Below, piece by piece: positions 27,760 through 35,854 of a stretch of DNA of 64,000 bases. A model generated the notes under the pieces. That model was not told the DNA's origin and made no database searches. It saw only the letters and a program-made list of their open reading frames with translations. The translations under genes and the position numbers were made by a program. This stretch comes from Thalassotalea_H sp040779345 (lineage in GTDB: Bacteria > Pseudomonadota > Gammaproteobacteria > Enterobacterales > Alteromonadaceae). The stretch is from the NCBI GenBank assembly GCA_040779345.1, contig JBFONU010000003.1:186001-250000 (forward strand). Direction: 5' to 3'. Each line of letters starts with the position of its first letter. Positions within the stretch are counted from its first letter, which is position 1.

Positions 27760-28410
27760 ATGTCTGAAAAATCAAGCGAATCGACACAAGAAGAATTAGC
27801 ACCACAAAATGATAACGCAGGGCTAAGCAGCGATAAACTTAACTTAGTTATCGCAATATGCGCTATATTAATTTCTGCAGCATCTTTTTATGCAACCTAC
27901 TTACAAGCCGATGCTGCAGAGCGTCAGGTGAAAGCCATGACCTTACCATTAATACAATTTGGCAGTGGTAATTGGGATAAAGAGCTTAAGGTACCTAAAA
28001 TAAGCCTAAACCTTACAAATGCAGGTGTTGGCCCTGCCATTATTAAAAGCGTCTCTTTTAAATATCATGGTAAATCATTTGATGATTTCAAAGACTTTTA
28101 TCATGCTTGCTGCGAACCCGAGACAACAAAATACTTTGAATATGTATCGCAAGATAAAATGAAAGTCACTCCAACAGAAGAAGGAGTATATATAACCAGT
28201 AATATGAAAAACAGAATTCTAGCTGGGCAAGATACTATCAATTTTATTCAGCTAGGTTTAAGTGAAAAATCAAACGCTTTTTGGCAAAAGTTAAATATTG
28301 CTCGAAGAGATCTCTCATTAAAAGTCTGTTATTGCTCATTATTGGATGAATGCTATATCACTGAAAAAAGCGGTATTGTCGAAGCTATTAATTCATGTCC
28401 AATTAAGTGA
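27760..28410 (+). CDS. hypothetical protein with one N-terminal membrane helix
   Basis: This is a 216-residue protein I do not recognise. After an acidic 28-residue start there is one transmembrane helix (about 28-47: LNLVIAICAILISAASFYAT), then a short coiled segment (QADAAERQVKAMTLP). A beta-rich domain of about 150 residues follows, with four or more cysteines (ACCEPE, VCYCSLLDEC). It is likely an inner-membrane-anchored protein with a soluble domain. It is divergent from the hydrolase operon (123-bp gap) and converges with the TonB receptor behind a shared terminator. Similar single-helix proteins of unknown role are common. Confidence 0.65.
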   Translation: MSEKSSESTQEELAPQNDNAGLSSDKLNLVIAICAILISAASFYATYLQADAAERQVKAMTLPLIQFGSGNWDKELKVPKISLNLTNAGVGPAIIKSVSFKYHGKSFDDFKDFYHACCEPETTKYFEYVSQDKMKVTPTEEGVYITSNMKNRILAGQDTINFIQLGLSEKSNAFWQKLNIARRDLSLKVCYCSLLDECYITEKSGIVEAINSCPIK

Positions 28411-28454
28411 GTTTTGATGCTCTTGACCTTTTTTTATTAATTTATTAAGCATAA

Positions 28455-28481
28455 AAAGCCGTGGGGGAGAACCACGGCTTT
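28455..28481. terminator. bidirectional terminator
   Basis: A 10-bp stem AAAGCCGTGG / CCACGGCTTT with a 7-base loop sits between two convergent genes. A-rich and T-rich flanks allow use on both strands. Confidence 0.85.
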
Positions 28482-28502
28482 ATTCAGTACGGCTATTATT
28501 GC

Positions 28503-31463
28503 TTAAAAGTCATATCGCATAGATAATTTCATATAACGTGGCGTTTGAAAGTCATCAGCAAAACCAAATCTTGGATTATTCGCTCCACTGTCATATTCAG
28601 ATTGCTCATCAACGCCTTCAATACCATTTGAATTAAAGACATTAAATATATTGGCTTTAAAAGTTAATATACCGGCATCATCAAAATCAATACGATAAGT
28701 TAAGTTCAAATCAAGATTATAAACCCATTCTGTAGTGCCAAGGCTACCACGAGGTGTTGCGACACCATCATTATAAAATGATGCAGCGCCATACCAGTCG
28801 CGTCCGTAGCATACACCATCAATAGCGATTGCTGTTACACAATAGCCCTCGTCTTCTGGGTGAACACCAAAAGCACTTTTAGGTTTACCCGATTTAGCCC
28901 AGACATTAAAACCTACGCTAAAATCTTCACTGATAGTGTAAATACCGTAAGCTTTAAAATTATGCCGACGATCATTAGGCAAGTTACCGTAACCATTATC
29001 CATTAATTCGGGGTAATCAAACGATGTTGTCCAGCCTGGATCGGCCTGTCCATTATCAGAACGAACGAGCCCTTCGGTATTACCGTAACTATGTGACCAC
29101 GTATAAGAGCCTGCAACAAAAAAGTCCTTTGATACATAACCTGAGACGTTAAATTCTGCTGCATAATATTGACGTTTAGATTCAGGAAAACCTAACATAT
29201 CAGATGTCACAGTAACGCTTTCTTTTATACCATCGCCATCAACATCATAATCCATGGTTACATCACGGCCAGGATTAGTTAAGGTTGGAAACCAGCCACC
29301 GACTAGGTAGTCATTTACATTGGGGTCATCAGCGTAGTTTTCTTTGATCCATTGATTCATACCGTAGTTAAATGAAATATCTTCGATTGATTGCTTAAGC
29401 TCACGAGAAACTAAGCGAATGCCAGCAGCCCAATCTTCATTAATTTGTTGCTCATAACCAATAATAATTTCATCAGAGTACATAGATTCCGCTTGATTAT
29501 TAAATAACTGATCAGCATCAGGTACCGTTCCATCTGCAACTATGTCTGTACGTAAGGCATCACCGAGCACTGGAGAGCCATCTTCATTTACACTTTCTAA
29601 ACGAGATATATGGTGAATATCATAGGCCGCAGAAGCCATTCTCACGTTGGTATTAGGTGAAACTGGTTGAAAATAACGTCCATATGAACCATAAAGTTTA
29701 CTAGAACCATCACCAATAAAATCATAGGTAAAGCCAAGACGAGGAGCTATTTGATCCTTAAGATCAACATACTTTTCACCAGAGCCTGTAGTATTACTAA
29801 ATTCACTCGCACGAATACCTAAGTTAAGTACAAATTGATCCGTGATTTGCCATGTGTCAGTAACATAAATAGCATTTGATTTATTAGTCGTTTCACTCGC
29901 CTTTCCCCAAATCCTTAAGTCAGCGTAATCTTCACCAGCAAGAATAGGTAGGCCTGCGGCTCCATCTTCTTCAGCTCGGTAATATTCGTACCAACCATCA
30001 CCATGAGGATCTGAGTAATCTGATATATCGAGTGTTTCATGATCATAACCAAATCGAATGGTGTGATCACCAACCACATAATCAAAGTCTAAACGATAGA
30101 CTTTACGAATATCTTTTGTTGATGTATCGCTGTATCCAACCCAATCCCCTAATGGCTCCCAAAACCCATTTCTGCTATCCCAATAGGTTGACTGGTCAGG
30201 TGTTCCACTTGGCACACCTGTAATATCTTCAACACGGCCATACATTGCCGACATAGTAAAATCATCAGTCAAATAGCCGGTATATTGAACGTTCCAAACT
30301 AAACCGCCATTTTTCCATTTTGATTGTCCCGGCTCTTCACTGACATCGGCATTTCCTTCATCATTTTTGCGCCATTCATTTGAAAACCCTGATGCACTGT
30401 TATCAAATGCCATTGCACTGAGTGAATGATTTTCATTGATTTCCCAATCCAACTTGGCAAACCACATGTCACGCTTCCATTCAGTTTCGTAGAGACCATC
30501 ATCAGACTCGCTAGCCCCATCCCCTTTTTGTGGGTTATATAAACCATAGAAAAACAATGTGTCTTCGATTATTGCGCCACTAGCCCAAAGGTTTACTTCT
30601 CTTTCATCGTATTCCGATGTTTCCGCTGTAATGGTTTTACCTTGATTATTCACCCATGGGGAGGGTTCGCGAAGAGATTGTGGTTCAATTTCTACTTTGG
30701 CACCAAAACTCCAATCGTTATCACCCGATTTAGACACTAAGTTAACAACACCACCAATGAAACGACCATATTCAGGAGAAACACCACCAGTGATAACCTC
30801 TGTTTGTTGAATGGCTTGCCATGGAAGTGCAATATCTCCCATACCTTTTCGGACATCCGTTATATTCAAGCCATTAAGCATATAACCATTTTCTGCAACC
30901 GATGAACCGCCAATAGCGACACCACCAAATTCATTATCACCACCAACAGTACCTGGTGCTAATAAAGCCACTGCTGAAGAATTAAGTTCAACAGGTAAAA
31001 GATTTAACCGCTCGGTAGAAATAACCTGAGACGCTTGTGTTGAACTAGTGTCAACTTGGCTGATCCGAGCGCCTGTGATTTCGATTCGTTCAACATCATT
31101 TTCATTGGCCATAACTGCATCAAAAACTAAGCCAGATACATTCACAGTGACATGTTGCTCATTCACTGTACCAAAGCCATCTTTTGTTACGCTTATAGTG
31201 TAGTTACCAATGGGTAAGCCTTTTAATTTAAAATCACCTTTTTCTGTTGTTGAAGTAGTACGGACAATCCCTTTACCTTCATGTTTAATTGTAATGGTAG
31301 CGTTATTCAGATCAGAACCTGTAATTGATGTGATATGGCCATGTATTGACGCTTTGCCATCGGTAGCAAAAACGCTTGTTGAACTTAATGCAATTACAGT
31401 ACTAACTGCAAGTGCACACATTGTTTTACGTGGCTTAAAACCACTTCTATTTATTTGAAACAT
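28503..31463 (-). CDS. Oar-like TonB-dependent receptor with carboxypeptidase-regulatory domain
   Basis: This is a 986-residue outer-membrane receptor. Its signal peptide ends near residue 34 (VFATDG). A CarboxypepD_reg-like beta-sandwich (about 37-120, GHITSITGSDLNNATITIKHE) precedes the plug domain (SAVALLAPGTVGGDN, TEVITGGVSPEYGRFIGGVV) and a long barrel. Extracellular loops are rich in Asp/Gly/Tyr, as in Oar-type proteins linked with peptide or protein uptake in marine bacteria. The start at 31463 has a weak AAGGGGCAAT-like site. It stands alone on the minus strand with a long upstream region holding a palindrome, described separately. Confidence 0.85.
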   Translation of the reverse strand: MFQINRSGFKPRKTMCALAVSTVIALSSTSVFATDGKASIHGHITSITGSDLNNATITIKHEGKGIVRTTSTTEKGDFKLKGLPIGNYTISVTKDGFGTVNEQHVTVNVSGLVFDAVMANENDVERIEITGARISQVDTSSTQASQVISTERLNLLPVELNSSAVALLAPGTVGGDNEFGGVAIGGSSVAENGYMLNGLNITDVRKGMGDIALPWQAIQQTEVITGGVSPEYGRFIGGVVNLVSKSGDNDWSFGAKVEIEPQSLREPSPWVNNQGKTITAETSEYDEREVNLWASGAIIEDTLFFYGLYNPQKGDGASESDDGLYETEWKRDMWFAKLDWEINENHSLSAMAFDNSASGFSNEWRKNDEGNADVSEEPGQSKWKNGGLVWNVQYTGYLTDDFTMSAMYGRVEDITGVPSGTPDQSTYWDSRNGFWEPLGDWVGYSDTSTKDIRKVYRLDFDYVVGDHTIRFGYDHETLDISDYSDPHGDGWYEYYRAEEDGAAGLPILAGEDYADLRIWGKASETTNKSNAIYVTDTWQITDQFVLNLGIRASEFSNTTGSGEKYVDLKDQIAPRLGFTYDFIGDGSSKLYGSYGRYFQPVSPNTNVRMASAAYDIHHISRLESVNEDGSPVLGDALRTDIVADGTVPDADQLFNNQAESMYSDEIIIGYEQQINEDWAAGIRLVSRELKQSIEDISFNYGMNQWIKENYADDPNVNDYLVGGWFPTLTNPGRDVTMDYDVDGDGIKESVTVTSDMLGFPESKRQYYAAEFNVSGYVSKDFFVAGSYTWSHSYGNTEGLVRSDNGQADPGWTTSFDYPELMDNGYGNLPNDRRHNFKAYGIYTISEDFSVGFNVWAKSGKPKSAFGVHPEDEGYCVTAIAIDGVCYGRDWYGAASFYNDGVATPRGSLGTTEWVYNLDLNLTYRIDFDDAGILTFKANIFNVFNSNGIEGVDEQSEYDSGANNPRFGFADDFQTPRYMKLSMRYDF

Positions 31464-31920
31464 TATTGCCCCTTATTTTCTTTTCGAAAATTTATTATTT
31501 TTTATGATAAAAACCACCACCAATATATTGTATACAATATATTGCATCCTGAGTATATTGAACAAAAAGCAATCTATCAATAATAAAGTTGATAATTTTT
31601 CATTAAGGGGTATTTAGTATTTATCCAGTCGCACCCATTTTTAACTAATAATTAAAGACTATTCCGCATAAACAGTAGTTTTATGTACATTATTAGAATA
31701 ATATTTTGATGGTTTATTAACTGTAAAAATGAGATACCGGCTCTAAAAGATCTTTAGTCCATTTGGCATCATTCGCATATTGGCTAGTAGCTTTATTATC
31801 TAACATTTTAAATTTCAGAGATTTCCTATTTAAAACAAAAAAAGGCTAATTAAACATTCACATCGCCTTCATTTAGCGATAAAGTCTTAATCAAGATGTA
31901 TTTTAATTTAAGGATTCCTG
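31464..31920. other. 457-bp intergenic region between TonB receptor and EF-hand gene
   Basis: The left part holds the receptor promoter and the 24-bp palindrome. A 29-codon minus-strand frame at 31806-31717 (MLDNKATSQYANDAKWTKDL, then LEPVSHFYS) has protein-like composition but no ribosome site at usable spacing. It may be a small peptide or a decayed fragment. Nothing else is recognisable. Confidence 0.4.
31521..31544. promoter_or_regulatory. perfect 24-bp palindrome, likely operator
   Basis: The sequence CAATATATTGTATACAATAT plus four more bases (ATTG) is identical to its own reverse complement over 24 bp. It lies 58 bases upstream of the Oar-like receptor start. The core TTGTATACAA resembles sites of GntR/FadR-class or related dimeric repressors (family knowledge). 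No GntR gene is in the window, so the regulator would act in trans. Confidence 0.55.
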
Positions 31921-32139
31921 ATGGAACTCAATCAGTGGGTAGATGAACTTTTTGAAGTGTTTGATGAAGATAAAGACGGCGTGATAAACCGTGGCGAATT
32001 TGTTGAATTAATCGATTGTTTACTTCAAGACAAAGGGATTCGAATGTGTGAATCAATATTTAATAAATTTGATACGAATCATGATAATTGTATTTCAAAA
32101 GATGAGCTAAAAGAGATGGTCATAGAATTAGCACTATAA
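31921..32139 (+). CDS. small EF-hand calcium-binding protein
   Basis: This 72-residue cytoplasmic protein consists of two EF-hands. Loop 1 is at residues 15-26 (DEDKDGVINRGE) and loop 2 at 51-62 (DTNHDNCISKDE). Ligand positions 1, 3, 5 and 12 are acidic or Asn in both loops; loop 2 has Asn in place of the usual Gly at position 6. There is no signal peptide. It could act as a calcium sensor or buffer, and no partner gene is adjacent. An AAGGA site lies before the ATG. Confidence 0.85.
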   Translation: MELNQWVDELFEVFDEDKDGVINRGEFVELIDCLLQDKGIRMCESIFNKFDTNHDNCISKDELKEMVIELAL

Positions 32140-32704
32140 TAGCTAGGCAAATAGTGGCTAAACAAATAATGGTGAAACGTTAACTTCACCATTTATCTTT
32201 TTACTTTCTGATCTCTAATCTAAGAAAATTCCAAATAACTATTGAATATTCAGTGCTTTTTTAGTTAAAAACCAAATAATAATTTATCAGTCTTAACTCC
32301 TCTTTCCAAAGACAGTTTTATCACGCATTAAAACCACAGCTACTGCCTTTTCCACCCTATTCACTCGATTTACCTAATAACTAACCGGTTGTTTTAAGCC
32401 CCTTACTTGATAGACAATTTTTAATTCATGAGAAATTCACTTGACCAGCTGTGAGAGAAACGATTCCACAGAGAGTTAGGATAAAGAGCGGCTACTTAAA
32501 GAGTAAAACTGTATTAGCTAGACTTGATAATAATAGTTAGCGGCGATTTAAGAATATGTCAACTTACCAAGATGGCCGCGATTAAATAAGAAAGTCCTAA
32601 TAAAAGCGCCTATATCGGGCGATGCGCTTTTCTGGTCTAATCTCTTTTTATTTCAGTGATTCTTTGTTATTATTTCAGCTTACACATGTTAGCTGAAATT
32701 TAAA
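32140..32704. other. 565-bp intergenic region
   Basis: No ORF with coding character is seen on either strand. The segment between 32440 and 32590 is less AT-rich than its flanks and could hold an unrecognised small RNA, but I see no known family. A hairpin at 32602-32631 near the right end is listed separately. Confidence 0.4.
32602..32631 (+). terminator. terminator-like hairpin
   Basis: AAAAGCGC / GCGCTTTT form an 8-bp stem with a 14-base loop, followed by pyrimidine-rich sequence. It lies 74 bases before the hemolysin III gene and may end an unseen transcript from the left. Confidence 0.5.
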
Positions 32705-33340
32705 ATGCAATTTAATTCTCCTTATTCTACTTCTGAAGAAATAGCTAACGCAGTTAGCCATGGCATAGGTACCTTACTTAGTGTAGCAGCACTCACTTTA
32801 CTGGTTTTTTATGCTGCGCAACAACAAGATATCACGCGTGTAGTGAGCTTTTCCATATATGGCACAAGCTTAATTACTTTATTTTTATTTTCTACTTTGT
32901 ATCATTCAATGACCCACCCTAGTGCTAAAAAATTGTTTAAACGACTCGATCATTGTGCAATTTATTTACTTATCGCTGGTACATACACCCCCTTAATGCT
33001 GCTAACATTAAATAGCAGTTTGGGTTACCCCATGTTGGCAACTGTTTGGCTACTCGCTTTTTCAGGGATTATCTTTAAAGTAAAGTTTGGAGAAAAATTT
33101 AAAGTTATCTCCATAGCAAGTTATCTAGGTTTGGGGTTTATTGCTTTACTATGCATTGAGCAACTATCTAAGGGATTAGAAAAAGGAGGCATATTTATGC
33201 TTGTCTTAGGAGGAGGGTTTTATAGTATTGGAGTAATATTTTACGTAACTAAACGCATTCCATTTAACCATGCTATATGGCACCTGTTTGTGCTAGCAGG
33301 TGCCGGAAGTCATTTCTTTATGATGTGGTATTACGTTTAA
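32705..33340 (+). CDS. hemolysin III / PAQR-family membrane protein
   Basis: This is a 211-residue protein with seven predicted helices, typical of the HlyIII/PAQR family. Conserved residues are visible: EIANAVSHGIG near the start, FSTLYHSM in helix 2, DHCAIYLLIAGTYTP in helix 3, and the final HAIWHLFVLAGAGSHFF with paired histidines. The family has a zinc site in the membrane. In E. coli the relative YqfA/TrhA affects membrane energetics or lipid homeostasis; the name hemolysin is historical. The gene is monocistronic and converges with the next gene (3-bp gap). Confidence 0.88.
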   Translation: MQFNSPYSTSEEIANAVSHGIGTLLSVAALTLLVFYAAQQQDITRVVSFSIYGTSLITLFLFSTLYHSMTHPSAKKLFKRLDHCAIYLLIAGTYTPLMLLTLNSSLGYPMLATVWLLAFSGIIFKVKFGEKFKVISIASYLGLGFIALLCIEQLSKGLEKGGIFMLVLGGGFYSIGVIFYVTKRIPFNHAIWHLFVLAGAGSHFFMMWYYV

Positions 33341-33343
33341 ACA

Positions 33344-34582
33344 TTATAAACTGTGTTCAAAGTAGACGCGATAAGTTGAAGACCAAATCGGGTGGTCAAC
33401 CTCCAATAAATAACATGAAAAATCTGCCTTATTTAAATTCGCAAAATTAAATAAATAGTCACTCATTTCTCCTATCCTAATACCACTTTTTTCTTGTGCA
33501 TCAAGGGTATGAGAATTTAGTATTTTGAGTTCAGGAAATTCAGGTAGTCTCTCTGTCCACATATCATCAGAACGAAGTTTACCTTCTTCTACCTTTTGAT
33601 TACCTGAATAGCAACCTACATTTACCGAACTTCTCATGTCTAATTTTTTTTCTAAAAAGACTAACATCACCAGTTTTTTAGCTGGATTTTTAATAGAAAT
33701 ACTGGTTGAACTGCACTTGCTTTCATGAACTAAAGGATTCGCGAGTTCATCTGGATTGCTAAACAAAAAAGTGGCATCGAAATTATGGCTATCAGAGAAG
33801 TCATTAAACACTATCCCTGAATTACTCACTGAGTAACTCGAATAGGAGTCCAACATGCCCTGAGTAGAATATTCGTCAACAACACCTATATGAAAACGAC
33901 TTTCATCAATTCTTGAGTTTACAGTAATATTTTCAGGCGCAATAAACCCTTCAGGGTGTGGATGCGTATAGAATTGAACAAATGGTGGTGCTGCTTTTGA
34001 GCGTACGATCCCTTTTTTAGAGATCATGGCAACTTCCTGTAGATACTCTTTATTACTCTGATTTTCTTTTAAGATATAACATGCAAAGATGCTATCCATT
34101 GACGAGCCAACAAGCTGTTTAGAGGCTAAAAAGTGCTGCTCTCTTTTTTCGTCTGCACTTAATAGTGCATTATCATTGCCTGACAGCTTTGGCTTATTAC
34201 CCAAAAGCCTTTTTAATTCAGCATGACTGCGAGCATATTTTTTAATTAAAATATCAAAAGATTCAATCGCTTTATTTGCTTCTGAGATCAACTGCTTTTC
34301 AAGTGATTTTTTATTTACTTGAACTAAGAAATCAAGTAAGCCGGCAATTCCTGGCAATAAACAAAGCGCTTCTTTACCATCTTTACTTTTATAGACACCG
34401 TTTAAAATTCGCTGGCAGTTAGAGCGATTAAAATCAAGCCAGCTAGACATGCCAGTGATCGTTTGAGCTGAATGAGGGAAATCATCAATTAAACGGCGTA
34501 AAACACTTTTTAAATTTTCACCCGTACGATTGAGTGCAATCAAATCTTCTTTTTCTAAAAACATAATTTTATTAAAATCCAT
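33344..34582 (-). CDS. hypothetical protein with N-terminal HTH-like region
   Basis: This is a 412-residue soluble protein I cannot assign to a family. Residues about 15-85 contain an HTH-like segment (TGMSSWLDFNRSNCQRILNG) similar in pattern to LacI/Cro-type DNA-recognition helices, where a Leu-Asn-Gly follows the second helix. Residues 90-150 form a Lys/Glu-rich helical linker. The rest (about 155-412) is mixed alpha/beta with many Ser/Asn/Phe and no transmembrane segment. It may be a one-component regulator with an unknown sensory domain. It lies alone between hemolysin III and ovoB, 129 bp past the latter's stop, with its own probable promoter. Confidence 0.55.
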   Translation of the reverse strand: MDFNKIMFLEKEDLIALNRTGENLKSVLRRLIDDFPHSAQTITGMSSWLDFNRSNCQRILNGVYKSKDGKEALCLLPGIAGLLDFLVQVNKKSLEKQLISEANKAIESFDILIKKYARSHAELKRLLGNKPKLSGNDNALLSADEKREQHFLASKQLVGSSMDSIFACYILKENQSNKEYLQEVAMISKKGIVRSKAAPPFVQFYTHPHPEGFIAPENITVNSRIDESRFHIGVVDEYSTQGMLDSYSSYSVSNSGIVFNDFSDSHNFDATFLFSNPDELANPLVHESKCSSTSISIKNPAKKLVMLVFLEKKLDMRSSVNVGCYSGNQKVEEGKLRSDDMWTERLPEFPELKILNSHTLDAQEKSGIRIGEMSDYLFNFANLNKADFSCYLLEVDHPIWSSTYRVYFEHSL

Positions 34583-34711
34583 TAATTCATCATTACTTTA
34601 GCACGCATTGTCCCTGACGATAATCCCTTTTTGTACATTTATAAAAATGAGAATTTATTGATGCTTTTATCACCAAACATTCAATACTACACCGCTAAAT
34701 AAACGTGCTAA

Positions 34712-35854
34712 TTAAACCTTGCTCGCATGATGAATATCGACAAATCGAGATAATGTACTTAATAACTGTTTGAAATTTTTTTGTCCTAAACCTAGCCTAA
34801 AATAATTACCCGATAAACCAAATAATGATGTCGGCAATATCAACACACCAGTTTTTTCGACGAAGTTTTTTGCCCATAACTCAATCGGTTGCTCACAATT
34901 AACTTTAACAATCGCTAAAATTCCTGCTTGAGGAGGTGTCCAGCTAAACATCTCACTATGTTCATCAATAAATGAGGTAAATAATTGGGTATTTTCCTTG
35001 ATAATATCATTGTTATTTTTAAGGATTTTATCACTCACCGTTAGCGCTAAATTTGCAGCAGCTTCATCAATCGCTGAGCAGCATATCGATCCATAACTTT
35101 TTATCGCTAATAAGTTGTTTATAAGTCGTTTGTTCTTACTGATCACCCAGCCTATTCTGATCCCAGCTAAACCAAAGCTTTTCGATAAAACGGAAACAAC
35201 CAAGCCTTTATCATAATCCAAATAACGATGAGACAATGAGTGCTGTTGATAATTACTCGCTTGTGAAACATCATCAGCAAGCAAATAACAATTATATTGT
35301 TTCGCTAACTCAAGGATTTGCTCAGCGAGACTTGAGTCAATAATAACGCCACTGGGGTTATGAGGTGAATTTAGCACAATCAACTTAGTTCGTTTATTGA
35401 CGGCACGTTTGATATCATCAAAATTTATGTGCCAACCTTGCTCAGGATCTAAGTTGACCTTTTTGACTATACAACCATAATCTTCTGCCATAGCAGTTAA
35501 CGATGGATAATTAGGTGTCAGCACAACCACTTCATCACCGCGCGATAATAAGGTCTGATATATACTCGCTAAAGCCTCTTGAGCTCCACAAAATGTAAGT
35601 ACATTATCCTCAGCCAAGGCTGTTTGATGGTGGTTAAGTTGTTGATGAAATTCAACAATACGCTGTCTTAGCGCAAGATCCCCTTTTAATGGCGCATAAC
35701 CAAGTTTCACTTGCTGAAATCTATTTATTGCTTGGTCAGCTAATTGACATAATTCACCTAAGGTTAAAGATTGCGCTGAAGCGTTACTTAAGCTGTCTTG
35801 AATAGAGCAATTTAGCCCTTGGATAAAATGCAGGTGAGCAGGTAAATTAATCAT
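34712..35854 (-). CDS. ovoB: PLP-dependent aminotransferase-fold enzyme, probable OvoB sulfoxide lyase
   Basis: This is a 380-residue fold-type I PLP enzyme. The cofactor Lys is in VLSKSFGLAGIRIGW (about residue 225), the Asn/Pro motif NSPHNPSGV is at about 162-170, and the phosphate-binding Arg is in GIRIGW. Alone it would be called a class I/II aminotransferase. It overlaps ovoA by 8 bases. In ovothiol synthesis the 5-histidylcysteine sulfoxide made by OvoA is cleaved by a PLP lyase, OvoB, of this fold. The assignment as ovoB therefore rests on fold plus tight linkage, not on residues specific to lyases. Confidence 0.7.
   Translation of the reverse strand: MINLPAHLHFIQGLNCSIQDSLSNASAQSLTLGELCQLADQAINRFQQVKLGYAPLKGDLALRQRIVEFHQQLNHHQTALAEDNVLTFCGAQEALASIYQTLLSRGDEVVVLTPNYPSLTAMAEDYGCIVKKVNLDPEQGWHINFDDIKRAVNKRTKLIVLNSPHNPSGVIIDSSLAEQILELAKQYNCYLLADDVSQASNYQQHSLSHRYLDYDKGLVVSVLSKSFGLAGIRIGWVISKNKRLINNLLAIKSYGSICCSAIDEAAANLALTVSDKILKNNNDIIKENTQLFTSFIDEHSEMFSWTPPQAGILAIVKVNCEQPIELWAKNFVEKTGVLILPTSLFGLSGNYFRLGLGQKNFKQLLSTLSRFVDIHHASKV

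Noticed and set aside
31717..31806. 29-codon minus-strand frame upstream of the EF-hand gene
   Set aside because: Composition is protein-like, but no ribosome site at usable spacing exists. Kept only as a note in the intergenic entry.
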